Below, piece by piece: positions 39,206 through 51,486 of a stretch of DNA of 64,000 bases (the first letter of the stretch is position 1; each line of letters opens with the position of its first letter). The DNA is taken from the NCBI RefSeq assembly GCF_030504625.1, contig NZ_JAUKWH010000007.1, forward strand, positions 62,001 through 126,000, read 5' to 3'. The DNA is from Neisseria sp. MVDL19-042950 (GTDB lineage Bacteria; Pseudomonadota; Gammaproteobacteria; Burkholderiales; Neisseriaceae). The notes under the pieces are model-generated. The model was not told the DNA's origin and searched no databases. It was given only the letters and a program-made list of their open reading frames with translations. Position numbers and translations under genes: made by a program.

Positions 39206-39521
39206 CGCAACCGTATTGCCAGTTATTCCCGCAAAGCGCTATTTCACACTTGATGAAATGTGTGAATTGGTGCAAATCAGTCCTGCCCAGTTTGCTCAGT
39301 GGCAGCATGAAAACGGTATGGTTATCGGTTACGGCGGTGATCGCTACACCCGCTTGGATGTAGTGAAACTGCGTAAGTTGAAAGACACTTTTGCGCCGTT
39401 TGTGGACGAGTTTAATCATAATGCTTTGGATGCGGACGGAAACCCCGCTATTCAGGCGGATGAGATGCGTGCCGAGCTGCAAAAATTGTTGGCCGGAATC
39501 GAAAAAACGCTTGCCAGTTAG
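39189..39521 (+). CDS. MerR-like helix-turn-helix protein
   Basis: A 110-residue protein starting inside the 3' end of ihfA (overlap 17 bases, GGAG eight bases before the ATG). [27 protein letters not shown] resembles the winged-helix start of MerR regulators, and the later helix [18 protein letters not shown] could be the dimerisation coil. There is no effector domain, so it is a minimal regulator or a modulator. A MerR-like gene after ihfA is common in Gammaproteobacteria and Betaproteobacteria; its target is unknown. Confidence 0.72.
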   Translation: MTNNANATVLPVIPAKRYFTLDEMCELVQISPAQFAQWQHENGMVIGYGGDRYTRLDVVKLRKLKDTFAPFVDEFNHNALDADGNPAIQADEMRAELQKLLAGIEKTLAS

Positions 39522-39556
39522 ATGATGTGATTCTATAATCGCGTCTTTCCTTGAGT

Positions 39557-39633
39557 CGGAGTGTGGCGCAGTCTGGTAGCGCACTTGCATGGGGTGCAAG
39601 GGGTCGAAGGTTCGAATCCTTTCACTCCGACCA
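39557..39633 (+). tRNA. tRNA-Pro (anticodon GGG)
   Basis: A 77-base cloverleaf: acceptor CGGAGTG/CACTCCG, anticodon stem CTTGC/GCAAG around ATGGGGT (anticodon GGG), T-loop TTCGAAT and encoded ACCA end. It follows the MerR-like gene and is closed by its own terminator. Confidence 0.97.
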
Positions 39634-39642
39634 AAAGATACT

Positions 39643-39676
39643 AAAAGTCAGCTACTTGAACTAGCTGGCTTTTTTA
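39643..39676 (+). terminator. Intrinsic terminator after tRNA-Pro
   Basis: AAAAGTCAGCTA pairs with TAGCTGGCTTTT (one G-T pair) and a U-tract follows. Confidence 0.88.
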
Positions 39677-39780
39677 TTGCATCGGATTTGCAGTTTGTCT
39701 GTTACAAAGCCATTAAATAAACCGACATTGGTTTTCAAAAGGGCAGGTTTTTTTAAAACGGCCTTTTTTCGGAAAATATC

Positions 39781-40857
39781 ATGAAACCATCTATTTTAGA
39801 AAAATTACAACAACTTGCCGAAAGGCTGGAAGAGGTAACCCATCTGTTGGGTACACCGGAAGTTACCGACGATATGGATAATTACCGCAAGCTCACGCGC
39901 GAGCATGCGGAGATTACGCCTATGGTGGAAGTATTCCAAAAATACCGTCAGGCTCAGAGTGATTTGGCGGATGCGGAAGAAATGCTCTCGGATCCGGAGA
40001 TGAAAGAGTTTGCCGCTGAAGAAATCGAAGCCGCCAATGCGCAGATAGAAACGCTGGAAACCGAATTGCAAAAGTTGTTGCTGCCTAAAGATGAAGATGA
40101 CGATAAAAACATTTTCATCGAAGTGCGTGCCGGTACCGGCGGAGATGAGGCGGCTTTGTTTGCCGGAGATCTGCTGCGTATGTACAGCCGTTTTGCCGAG
40201 CGTAACCGCTGGCAGGTGGAAATTGTGTCTGCCAATGAAAGTGATTTGGGTGGTTATAAAGAAGTGATTGCCCGTATCGTGGGGTTGGGCGCATACAGCA
40301 AGCTCAAGTTTGAATCGGGCGGGCATCGCGTACAGCGCGTTCCTGCAACCGAAAGCCAAGGGCGTATCCATACTTCGGCTTGTACGGTTGCCGTGATGCC
40401 TGAGGCGGACGAGCTGGAAGAAATCCAGTTGAATCCGGCCGATTTGCGCATCGACACCTTCCGTGCTTCGGGTGCGGGCGGACAGCACATCAATAAAACC
40501 GATTCCGCCGTACGGATCACCCACTTGCCGACCGGTATGGTGGTGGAGTGTCAAGACGGGCGTTCGCAACACAGCAATAAAGCTCAGGCAATGAAAGTAT
40601 TGGCTGCCCGTTTGAATGATGCCCGGAAGCGCGAAGCTCAAGCCAAAGAAGCCGCCGAGCGTAAGAGCTTAATCGGCAGCGGCGACCGCAGTGAGCGTAT
40701 CCGTACTTATAACTATCCGCAAGGCCGTGTTACCGACCATCGCATCAATCTGACCCTGCATAAACTGGATTTTATTATGGACGGGGACTTGGAAGAATTA
40801 ACCGGTGCGTTACTGGCCGAACATCAGGCCGAGCAGTTGGCCAGTATGGGCGATTAA
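39781..40857 (+). CDS. prfA: Peptide chain release factor 1
   Basis: RF1, 358 residues, reading UAA and UAG. The codon-recognition tripeptide Pro188-Ala-Thr190 ([10 protein letters not shown]) marks it as RF1, not RF2, and the catalytic GGQ is at 233-235 (GAGGQHIN), where the Gln would be methylated by PrmC. No frameshift site, consistent with RF1. hemA-prfA-prmC linkage, frequent elsewhere, is absent; hemA lies 2.2 kb away on the opposite strand beyond thiC. Confidence 0.97.
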   Translation: MKPSILEKLQQLAERLEEVTHLLGTPEVTDDMDNYRKLTREHAEITPMVEVFQKYRQAQSDLADAEEMLSDPEMKEFAAEEIEAANAQIETLETELQKLLLPKDEDDDKNIFIEVRAGTGGDEAALFAGDLLRMYSRFAERNRWQVEIVSANESDLGGYKEVIARIVGLGAYSKLKFESGGHRVQRVPATESQGRIHTSACTVAVMPEADELEEIQLNPADLRIDTFRASGAGGQHINKTDSAVRITHLPTGMVVECQDGRSQHSNKAQAMKVLAARLNDARKREAQAKEAAERKSLIGSGDRSERIRTYNYPQGRVTDHRINLTLHKLDFIMDGDLEELTGALLAEHQAEQLASMGD

Positions 40858-40882
40858 TCAGGCATCTTGTTGATGGTTGAAG

Positions 40883-40915
40883 AGGCCGTTTGAAAGAGTG
40901 GTTTTCAGACGGCCT
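40883..40915. terminator. Bidirectional DUS-pair terminator between prfA and thiC
   Basis: AGGCCGTTTGAA (one mismatch to the DUS) faces TTTCAGACGGCCT between convergent genes. Confidence 0.65.
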
Positions 40916-40949
40916 GATGAATCAGTATCAGCTTATTTGCTTTGCTTCA

Positions 40950-43010
<2,061 letters not shown>

Positions 43011-43085
43011 GGAGGCGATTAAAGCATGGATACGGAATACTGGCAAGCGGGCGATGGGCCGAATGTTGGTTTTCAGACGGCCTGA

Positions 43086-44339
43086 TTATTTCTTATGCTT
43101 CAAATGATAGATTTGGGCGACGGCATCAACCAAACCGCTGTCTTGCGATGTGGCTTTGTTGAGCGTGCGTGTGGGCGAATGCAGCAGCTTATTGGTGAGT
43201 TGCACGGAAAGACGTTCCAGCACTTCTTCGGGCGGCGTGCCTTTTGCCAGTTGTTTCATTGCGTTTTCAAGCACGTAACGGCGGGCACGTTCTCCTTCAT
43301 CGCGCAGGGCAAGAATTAAGGGAACGCTTTGGCGGCTTTGTTGCCATTCGATGAATTCGGCCACTTTTTCCTCAACCATCGTTTCGGCTGCTGCGGCGGC
43401 TTTCTGGCGGGCTTCTTTGCCGGTTTGGACAATATTCATCATATCGTCTACCGTATAAAGATAAGCGTCGTTCAGCTCGCCCACTTCAGCTTCGATGTCG
43501 CGGGGCACGGCAAGGTCAAGCATGAAAACCGGCATATGGTGGCGTTTTTTGAGTGCACGTTCCACCATGCCTTTGCCGACGATGGGCAGTTGGCTGGCGG
43601 TAGATGATACGATGACATCGTAGTCGTGGAGAATATCGGGCAATTCGGCCAACAGGCAGGGTTCGGCGTTGACACCGAGTTTTTCGCATAATTCTTGCGC
43701 ACGCGGCAAAGTGCGGTTGGCAACGGTCATCAGTTTGGGGTTTCGGGCGGCAAAATATGTGGCCACCAGCTCAATCATCTCGCCCGCTCCGATAAACAAC
43801 ACATTTAATTCGTCGATCGAGGGAAAAATCTGTTCGGCCATTTTCACGGAAGCGGCGGCCATGGAAACGGAATTTTCGCCAACCGCCGTACCGGTGCGGA
43901 TTTCTTTGGCAACGGAGAAGGTTTTCTGAAACAAGGCGTTGAGCCAAGTATCCATGCATCCCTGTTCTTGTGCCACACGCACGGCATCTTTGATTTGGCC
44001 GAGAATTTGCGGTTCTCCCAAAACCATCGAATCCAGCCCGCAGGCTACGCGGAAAGCGTGGCGGATGGTGTCGTAGCTGTTGAGCGTATAGAGGTACGGA
44101 CGGATTTCCGCAACGGGCAGTTTGTGATATTCCGCCAGCCATTCGATAATGCGTTCCGCCTCGCCGACGCAATAAAGCTCGGTACGGTTGCAAGTGGAAA
44201 GGATAACGGCTTCTTGGGCGGCTTGGCTGGTTTTGAGCGCACTTACGGCATCGGGCAGCCCTGCTGCGGCAAACGCAAGTTTTTCGCGTATGCTCAGCGG
44301 CGCGGTTTGATGGTTGAGTCCGACAGCGGTAAGTTGCAT
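43086..44339 (-). CDS. hemA: Glutamyl-tRNA reductase
   Basis: A 417-residue enzyme that reduces Glu-tRNA(Glu) to glutamate-1-semialdehyde with NADPH, the first committed step of haem synthesis by the C5 route. The catalytic Cys50 is in LSTCNRTELY; GLDSMVLGEPQILGQIK and the Rossmann motif VLFIGAGEM follow, then a C-terminal dimerisation domain. It lies downstream of the AlgZ-like kinase gene on the same strand, but a DUS-pair terminator separates the two. hemC is 14 kb away. Confidence 0.96.
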   Translation of the reverse strand: MQLTAVGLNHQTAPLSIREKLAFAAAGLPDAVSALKTSQAAQEAVILSTCNRTELYCVGEAERIIEWLAEYHKLPVAEIRPYLYTLNSYDTIRHAFRVACGLDSMVLGEPQILGQIKDAVRVAQEQGCMDTWLNALFQKTFSVAKEIRTGTAVGENSVSMAAASVKMAEQIFPSIDELNVLFIGAGEMIELVATYFAARNPKLMTVANRTLPRAQELCEKLGVNAEPCLLAELPDILHDYDVIVSSTASQLPIVGKGMVERALKKRHHMPVFMLDLAVPRDIEAEVGELNDAYLYTVDDMMNIVQTGKEARQKAAAAAETMVEEKVAEFIEWQQSRQSVPLILALRDEGERARRYVLENAMKQLAKGTPPEEVLERLSVQLTNKLLHSPTRTLNKATSQDSGLVDAVAQIYHLKHKK

Positions 44340-44467
44340 TGTGATGGGTGGGTGAAATGTGCGTAAGAAGTCCGCTATTATAGCTCAAATGGCGATTGAA
44401 AAAACAGTTTGGGTCGATAGATATAATCTCTTGCAAACGGCCCAAACCGGTATTTTTCCGATATGAA

Positions 44468-44505
44468 AAGGCCGTCTGAAAGAAAAGGGTTTTCAGACGG
44501 CCTTC
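44468..44505. terminator. DUS-pair terminator after the sensor kinase gene
   Basis: AAGGCCGTCTGAAA (44469-44482) faces TTTTCAGACGGCCTT (44490-44504) between the kinase stop and the hemA start. Confidence 0.75.
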
Positions 44506-44517
44506 GAGGTGCGGCGG

Positions 44518-45555
44518 TCAACCGAACAGTTTTTTCAGATCGGAAGATTTTTTGCGGTATGGCAGGCGGATGTCGACACGGAAAATACCGTCGAACTGGC
44601 GGCTTTTGATTTGTGCGTCATTGTCGTACATCAGAGACAACCGTTCGCGCAAGTTGCGCAAGGCCATGGAGTTGCCTTTGTGCGGTTTGGCATTTTCTTC
44701 ACTTTCGGTCGGCACGTAGGGATTTTCGACGCGGATATAAATCCAGTGTTTCTGGCGGGTGGTCAGCACTGAAATACAGCCGGGGCGGTGGGTGGATTCA
44801 ATGCCGTGGAAAACCGCATTTTCCAGCAAGGGCTGCAACAGCAGATGGGGGGTTTCCGCATCATCGGGGGCATGGTGCTGCCACATCACCTGAACACGGG
44901 TGTGGCCCATACGGATTTGCTCGATGGCGATATATTCTTGCGCCCACTCGATTTCCTGTCCCAGCGTGCTGCTTTGGCTGCCGTCGCGCAATTGTGCGCG
45001 GAAGAGGTTGGCCAGATTTTCAAGCAGGGTTTCCGCGTCGTAAGGGCGCAGGCGGATCAAGCTGATGGCGGCATTCAAACTGTTGAATAAAAAATGCGGG
45101 CGGATACGGGCGGTTAGTGCACTCAGCCGTGCTTCCGAAAGAGACGGCACAAGGCTGTAACGGCGGGCGGCCTCTATGTACATATAGCTCAATGAAAAAA
45201 TATTGAACAGGAAAAAATGCTGCCAGAAATTCGGGCGCTCGCCCAACAGCACATAATCGATAAGGGTGAAAAGCAGCAAGTTGCCCAAATGGACAATCAG
45301 CACGACATATTTCGATTCGTATAAACGCGGCATCGAGATGCCGAGCAAATAGCCTTTAATCAAAATGGCTAGCAGGGTGGGAGCAACCCAAGCCGCATGT
45401 GTATAAAGCTGGTCGAAATAACTTTCGGACGAACCGCTAACCAGCGGGAACAGCAGCAGCGCGATAACGCAGGCGAGCATCAGGCGCGAAATGGTGCCGA
45501 AATTCCGCAAATCGGGAACTACGAACCAAGACAGTATTTGGCGTATAATGGTCAT
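44518..45555 (-). CDS. AlgZ/FimS-like sensor histidine kinase (orphan)
   Basis: A 345-residue LytS/YehU-family kinase. About four membrane helices (22-40, 55-73, 84-104, 112-128) precede the kinase region with ARIRPHFLFNSLNA, phospho-acceptor His154, and N-box LLLQPLLENAVFHG (Glu245, Asn246). The usual DxGxG box is replaced by a degenerate segment ending GNSMALRNLRERLSLMY, as in Pseudomonas AlgZ. No response regulator gene adjoins it. The gene is divergent from argH, the same arrangement as argH-algZ in Pseudomonas. The start is uncertain: ATG 45555 is used here, with TTG codons just upstream. Confidence 0.83.
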   Translation of the reverse strand: MTIIRQILSWFVVPDLRNFGTISRLMLACVIALLLFPLVSGSSESYFDQLYTHAAWVAPTLLAILIKGYLLGISMPRLYESKYVVLIVHLGNLLLFTLIDYVLLGERPNFWQHFFLFNIFSLSYMYIEAARRYSLVPSLSEARLSALTARIRPHFLFNSLNAAISLIRLRPYDAETLLENLANLFRAQLRDGSQSSTLGQEIEWAQEYIAIEQIRMGHTRVQVMWQHHAPDDAETPHLLLQPLLENAVFHGIESTHRPGCISVLTTRQKHWIYIRVENPYVPTESEENAKPHKGNSMALRNLRERLSLMYDNDAQIKSRQFDGIFRVDIRLPYRKKSSDLKKLFG

Positions 45556-45580
45556 CTGCAACAAACTCTCTAAATAGGCA

Positions 45581-45594
45581 ATTATTGTAATAAT
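45581..45594. promoter_or_regulatory. Dyad in the argH / sensor-kinase intergenic region
   Basis: ATTATTGTAATAAT is a near-perfect palindrome (ATTATT/AATAAT) centred between the divergent starts at 45555 and 45610, where promoters must lie. It could be an operator; it does not match ArgR, FNR or Fur patterns I know. Confidence 0.35.
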
Positions 45595-45609
45595 AGTGGA
45601 TGAATATAT

Positions 45610-46989
<1,380 letters not shown>

Positions 46990-47009
46990 TTTGGTATTCG
47001 GAAGATGGT

Positions 47010-47037
47010 AAGCGCGTTCTTGGGAATGCGCTTTTTG
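47010..47037 (+). terminator. Intrinsic terminator after argH
   Basis: AAGCGCGTTC and GAATGCGCTT form a 10-bp stem (one G-T pair) with a TTGG loop, followed by T residues. Two DUS copies in the same orientation follow (47038, 47070). Confidence 0.88.
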
Positions 47038-47297
47038 TTTTCAGACGGCCTTATTGTTCTTTAGGCTTATTTCAGACGGCCTGAGCGGACGGGTATAGTA
47101 ATAAAACCATGAAACTTAACCTTTCCCTCGTCTAGACTCTAAGAAGATGGTTTTGTGAACTGTTCATATGGCAACAAAATCGGTTTGGTTGCGATTTCCG
47201 CCGTTTGCAGTTCGTCGCCTCGTGTGAAAGATTCATTCCGTTGCCGTAACGGATAATTGTTTAAATGCGGAATACGATAGCTGTGAGAAATGAACCG
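47038..47297. other. Intergenic region between argH and the DUF2478 gene
   Basis: Apart from two same-direction DUS copies there is a small hairpin CCGTT/AACGG at 47238-47252. I see no gene and no clear promoter. Confidence 0.45.
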
Positions 47298-47816
47298 ATG
47301 TATTTAGCCGCCATTGTTCATGATGAAGATTCAAGCACGGCCCAGAAGGTTTTGGATGCCTGTATAGGCCGTCTGAAAGCACAAGGGGTATGCGTGCAGG
47401 GGCTGAATAATGCGGTTTATGTTCGGGAAGACGGCTGCACCGATAAATGCGTGATGTCGTTAGATGGGTTGCATACCTATTTGATTTTCCAAGATTTGGG
47501 AACCGAGTCGCAATCTTGCCGTCTGAACCCTGCCGTGCTGGCGGAAGCGGCAACGGTTTTGCATGAGGCGCGGTCGAACCGGCCCGATTTGGTTATCATC
47601 AACCGTTTTGGCGTGGTTGAGGCACGCGGCGAAGGGTTGGTACAGGAGTTTGCCGATTTGGTTTCAGACGGCCTGCCGGTACTGACTTTGTTGAACCGAA
47701 AATATTTGCGGCAATGGCAGGAGTTTACCGGCGGAATGGCTGAAATATTGCCGGCCGAAGAAGCTGCCGTGAACGATTGGCTGCGTCGTATCGGCGTGAT
47801 TGCCGGCAGATGGTAA
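47298..47816 (+). CDS. DUF2478 family protein
   Basis: A 172-residue protein that resembles the DUF2478 family, P-loop-less relatives of nucleoside-triphosphatases often found near molybdate transport genes. MYLAAIVHDEDSSTAQKVLDACIGRLKAQGV opens the fold, GLNNAVYV and RNRPDLVIINRFGVVEARGEGL-like segments (DLVIINRFG, residues about 97-105) are typical. An internal DUS is read as VSDGL near 122. I start at 47298, where homology begins; an ATG 11 codons earlier (47265) is also possible. It is convergent with serC; no Mo genes are seen here. Function unknown. Confidence 0.7.
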   Translation: MYLAAIVHDEDSSTAQKVLDACIGRLKAQGVCVQGLNNAVYVREDGCTDKCVMSLDGLHTYLIFQDLGTESQSCRLNPAVLAEAATVLHEARSNRPDLVIINRFGVVEARGEGLVQEFADLVSDGLPVLTLLNRKYLRQWQEFTGGMAEILPAEEAAVNDWLRRIGVIAGRW

Positions 47817-47853
47817 GCATTGTGTGAATCGGTAAGATACTTGCCATATAAAA

Positions 47854-47887
47854 CAGGCCGTCTGAAAAGATGTTTTCAGACGGCCTG
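47854..47887. terminator. Bidirectional DUS-pair terminator before serC stop
   Basis: AGGCCGTCTGAAAA (47855-47868) faces TTTTCAGACGGCCT (47873-47886). It abuts the palindrome CTGCATGCATGCAG at 47885-47898. Confidence 0.8.
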
Positions 47888-47899
47888 CATGCATGCAGG

Positions 47900-49006
47900 T
47901 TAACCGTAACGGCGTTGGAATTCCTGCATAAAATCAATCAGGGCTTCAACGCCTTGTAGAGTCATGGCATTGTAAATACTGGCGCGCATGCCGCCCATGG
48001 ATTTGTAGCCGCGTAAGAGCCGCAGGCCGCGGGTGGTGGATTCTTGGGCAAACAATTCGTCCAATTCTTTGTTGCCGGTGTGGAAAATAACGTTCATTTT
48101 AGAACGTGCACCCGGATGTACATTATTGATATAGAAGCCGCCGCTGTTATCAATCGCTTCATACAGGGTTTTGGCTTTCAACGTGTTAATGGTTTCCATT
48201 TGTTCCACGCCGCCTTGTGATTGCAACCAGCGGAAAACCAAGCCGGAAATATAAATCGGGTAAGTGGCCGGAGTGTTGTACATGCCTTGCCTTTCAATGT
48301 GCGATTTATAATTCCACACATCGGGAATACGGTCTGAACAGCGCTCAAGCAAGTCTTCGCGGATAATCACGATGGTCGCACCGGAGGGGCCGATGTTTTT
48401 CTGCGCTCCGGCATAGATAACGCCGAAATCGCTCACATTGATGCGGCGGGACAAAATCTCGCTCGACATATCGCATACCAGCGGCGGCATGTCGTCTCCG
48501 AGTTTAGGTACTTCGCGGTATTGCAGGCCGTGCACGGTTTCATTGATAACAAAATGTACGAAAGCCGAATCTTTGCCGATATCCCAAGAATTAACCGGCG
48601 GCAGATTGGTGTAATTGAACAGAGCGCCGCCATCGGCTGCCAAATGAATTTCCGCGTCGGAAAGTTTGCCCATTTGCGAGTGGGCAATGGCCGACCAGTT
48701 GCCCGTGATCACAGAATCCACCCGTTTGAAGCCGTTAGCCAGATTCATTACCACCATGTTAAATTGAGAGCTGGCTCCGCCTTGTAAAAACAATACTTTA
48801 TAGTTGTCAGGAATATTCATTAACTGCCGTAAATCCTGTTCGGCATGGTAAAGGATACTCATAAATACATCGGAACGGTGGCTCATCGTCATCACGGAGA
48901 AACCGGTACCGTTGTAATCAAACATTTCACTTTGGGCGGTGCGTAATACGGACTCGGGGAGAATGGCAGGGCCGGCTGAAAAATTATAAATCGGAGTAGG
49001 AAGCAT
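47900..49006 (-). CDS. serC: Phosphoserine aminotransferase
   Basis: A 368-residue class V aminotransferase converting 3-phosphohydroxypyruvate to phosphoserine (also used in PLP synthesis). The PLP lysine is Lys203 in YAGAQKNIGPSG; IYNFSAGPA at the N-terminus and GGMRASIYNA at the C-terminus are SerC hallmarks. AGAGG precedes the ATG at 49006. It is alone on this strand, so the frequent serC-pheA-aroF grouping is absent. Confidence 0.97.
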   Translation of the reverse strand: MLPTPIYNFSAGPAILPESVLRTAQSEMFDYNGTGFSVMTMSHRSDVFMSILYHAEQDLRQLMNIPDNYKVLFLQGGASSQFNMVVMNLANGFKRVDSVITGNWSAIAHSQMGKLSDAEIHLAADGGALFNYTNLPPVNSWDIGKDSAFVHFVINETVHGLQYREVPKLGDDMPPLVCDMSSEILSRRINVSDFGVIYAGAQKNIGPSGATIVIIREDLLERCSDRIPDVWNYKSHIERQGMYNTPATYPIYISGLVFRWLQSQGGVEQMETINTLKAKTLYEAIDNSGGFYINNVHPGARSKMNVIFHTGNKELDELFAQESTTRGLRLLRGYKSMGGMRASIYNAMTLQGVEALIDFMQEFQRRYG

Positions 49007-49467
49007 AAGATGGTAACCTCAGAGGTAAAGTAATTTGGCCGAACAACGCCCGCTGCCCGGAATATACATAAATTAATGACGGATTCTAGTCTTCCGATTG
49101 CCTTTCCGCAAGCCGGCCAGTCATATTTTTCAAACAATTTGGCAAAATCCCGTTTAGTGAATAATTGAATATTGATATATAATTTTTCTATTTTTAAATA
49201 TATAAACACTAGAATATATATTTAATTTAGTGGAATTACCTATTTTATTTAAACAAGACTATTTGTTTGCCCTTTATGCATTGTGAAATGAGAGTAAGCA
49301 TGGCGGCGTGCGTGAAAACATAATTTGTTTAATAATAAATGTTTTCAGACGGCCTTGATTGCTATCGGGTTGCCGACCGGAAGCCGGCCGTCTGAAAATG
49401 ACGTTAAATTGGCACTTTTCTTTTACAGATAAAAAAGTTATAATAAGAAAATTTTTCGGATTTCAGG
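49007..49467. other. AT-rich divergent region between serC and rimP
   Basis: The stretch 49140-49340 is very AT-rich without a gene. DUS copies lie at 49343-49356 and 49386-49397. A -10 box TATAAT at 49439-49444 is the likely rimP operon promoter, but its -35 region is poor. serC must have its promoter near 49020-49080. Confidence 0.5.
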
Positions 49468-49493
49468 AAAAATGGCCACGGGGCCATTTTTTT
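49468..49493 (+). terminator. Terminator-like hairpin in the rimP-nusA-infB leader
   Basis: AAAAATGGCC pairs with GGCCATTTTT over a four-base loop, with further T residues, only 14 bases before the rimP start. Its position suggests transcriptional attenuation of the operon. Confidence 0.75.
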
Positions 49494-49507
49494 GTTTTTG
49501 GAGCAAT

Positions 49508-49939
49508 ATGGACATTCAAAATATTCTCGACAAAACCCTGCCGGGGTTGGGATATGAACTGGTTGATTTCGAATTGACCGCTCAAGGCGATTTGCGCGTA
49601 TTTATCGACAAAGAAGGCGGTATCACAGTAGAAGACTGTGCAACCGTGAGCAATCACCTGAGCCGTTTGTTTTTGGTGGAAGACATTGATTACAAACGTT
49701 TGGAAATTTCCAGTCCGGGTTTGGACCGCCCGTTGAAAAAAGCCGCCGACTTCGTACGTTTTGCAGGGCAGCAGGCCAAAATCAAAACCCGCTTGCCGAT
49801 TGAAGGACAGAAAAACTTTATTGGCCGCATTGAAGGATGTGAAAACGATGTCGTGCGTATTTCGTTTGACGGCAAAACCGCCGACATCGAAATCAGCAAT
49901 ATAGATAAAGCGCGCCTGCGCCCAGAATTTAATTTTTAA
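49508..49939 (+). CDS. rimP: Ribosome maturation factor RimP
   Basis: A 143-residue protein needed for 30S assembly. It shows [20 protein letters not shown], the [11 protein letters not shown] signature near residue 70, and the C-terminal SH3-like domain. The start at 49508 has GGAG five bases upstream; the frame running back through the hairpin is not coding. It is the first gene of rimP-nusA-infB, 38 bases before nusA. Confidence 0.95.
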   Translation: MDIQNILDKTLPGLGYELVDFELTAQGDLRVFIDKEGGITVEDCATVSNHLSRLFLVEDIDYKRLEISSPGLDRPLKKAADFVRFAGQQAKIKTRLPIEGQKNFIGRIEGCENDVVRISFDGKTADIEISNIDKARLRPEFNF

Positions 49940-49977
49940 AAATACAAAATATTAATATTTAACGGAGAATTTAAATA

Positions 49978-51474
49978 ATGAGTCGCGAAATGTTACAGTT
50001 GGCCGAAGCCTTGGCCAGTGAGAAAAACGTAGACCCCGAAGTGGTTTTCAGTGCGCTTGAATTTGCACTCAGTACCGCTGCCAAGAAAAAAGCCAACCGC
50101 GAACATATGGATGTGCGCGTGGAAATCGACCGCCATACCGGTGAATACAGCACATTCCGCCGTTGGTTGATTGTGGCCGACGAAGACTATACCTATCCGG
50201 ACGTAGAAAAAACCATCGAAGAAATCCAAGAAGAAATTCCGGGTACTGCCATTCAAATCGGCGAATATTATGAAGAGCCGATGGAAAACGAAGGTTTCGG
50301 CCGCCAAGCCGCCCAAACTGCCAAACAGATTATTCTGCAACGCATTCGAGATGCGGAGCGCGAGCAAATTTTGGAAGAATTTTTGGCTCGTAAAGAAGAT
50401 ATCGTGATGGGTACGGTAAAGCGCGTCGAGCGTCACGGTGCCATCATCGAAATCGGTAAGCTGGATGCTTTGCTGCCGCGCGACCAAATGATTCCACGCG
50501 AAAATTTCCGCAACGGCGACCGCGTGCGCGCTCTGTTTTTGCGGGTAGACGAAATCGGTGCGTCAGGCCGCAAGCAAGTGATTTTGAGCCGTACTTCGCG
50601 TGATTTTCTGGTGAAACTGTTTGCCATGGAAGTGCCTGAAATCGAAGACGGTTTGTTGGAAATTAAAGAAGCCGCCCGCGACCCCGGCCACCGTGCCAAA
50701 ATCGCCGTTAAAGCAAATGACCAACGTATCGACCCGCAAGGCACCTGTATCGGCGTGCGCGGTTCCCGTGTGAATGCGGTAACCAACGAGCTTTCTGGCG
50801 AGCGCATCGACGTTGTGTTGTGGTCTCCCGAAACCGCCCAGTTTGTGATTAACGCATTATCACCCGCCGAAGTAACCCGCATCCTGATTGACGAAGACAA
50901 GCATGCGGTAGATGTCGTGGTTGCCGAAGACCAATTGGCGCTGGCCATCGGTCGCGGCGGACAAAACGTGCGCTTGGCGGCTGACTTGACCGGTTGGCAG
51001 TTGAACATTATGACGGTTGCCGAAGCCGAAGAACGCAACGCTGCCGAAGATGCGGCCATCCGCAATCTGTTTGTCGAGCATCTGAATGTGGACGAAGAAA
51101 CCGCCGACATTCTTTTACAAGAAGGTTTTGCCACTTTGGAAGAAGTAGCCTATGTGCCTGCTGCCGAATTGCTGGAAATTGAAGGTTTTGACGAAAACAC
51201 CGTAGAAACCCTGCGTAACCGTGCGCGCGACGCGATTCTGACGTTGGCTATTGCATCTGAAGAAAAACTGGAAGATGTAGAAGAAGATATGCGTAATCTC
51301 GACGGTATCGATCAAGACATGTTGCGTGATCTGGCTCAGGCCGGCATTACCACGCGCGACGATCTGGCTGAACTGGCGGTAGACGAATTGATTGAAATTA
51401 CCGGAGTAAGCGAGGAAGAAGCCAAGAAAGTGATTTTGGCAGCCCGCGAACATTGGTTTACCGAAGAAAACTAA
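49978..51474 (+). CDS. nusA: Transcription termination/antitermination factor NusA
   Basis: A 498-residue NusA: RNA-polymerase-binding N-domain ([16 protein letters not shown]), S1 domain (about 135-200, [18 protein letters not shown]), two KH domains ([18 protein letters not shown] and [18 protein letters not shown]) and two acidic C-terminal repeats (helix-hairpin-helix, from about 360). Acidic repeats indicate the gammaproteobacterial-type long form. It can act on terminators such as the one in its own operon leader. GGAG precedes the ATG. Confidence 0.97.
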   Translation: MSREMLQLAEALASEKNVDPEVVFSALEFALSTAAKKKANREHMDVRVEIDRHTGEYSTFRRWLIVADEDYTYPDVEKTIEEIQEEIPGTAIQIGEYYEEPMENEGFGRQAAQTAKQIILQRIRDAEREQILEEFLARKEDIVMGTVKRVERHGAIIEIGKLDALLPRDQMIPRENFRNGDRVRALFLRVDEIGASGRKQVILSRTSRDFLVKLFAMEVPEIEDGLLEIKEAARDPGHRAKIAVKANDQRIDPQGTCIGVRGSRVNAVTNELSGERIDVVLWSPETAQFVINALSPAEVTRILIDEDKHAVDVVVAEDQLALAIGRGGQNVRLAADLTGWQLNIMTVAEAEERNAAEDAAIRNLFVEHLNVDEETADILLQEGFATLEEVAYVPAAELLEIEGFDENTVETLRNRARDAILTLAIASEEKLEDVEEDMRNLDGIDQDMLRDLAQAGITTRDDLAELAVDELIEITGVSEEEAKKVILAAREHWFTEEN

Positions 51475-51486
51475 GGGGGTAATAGT

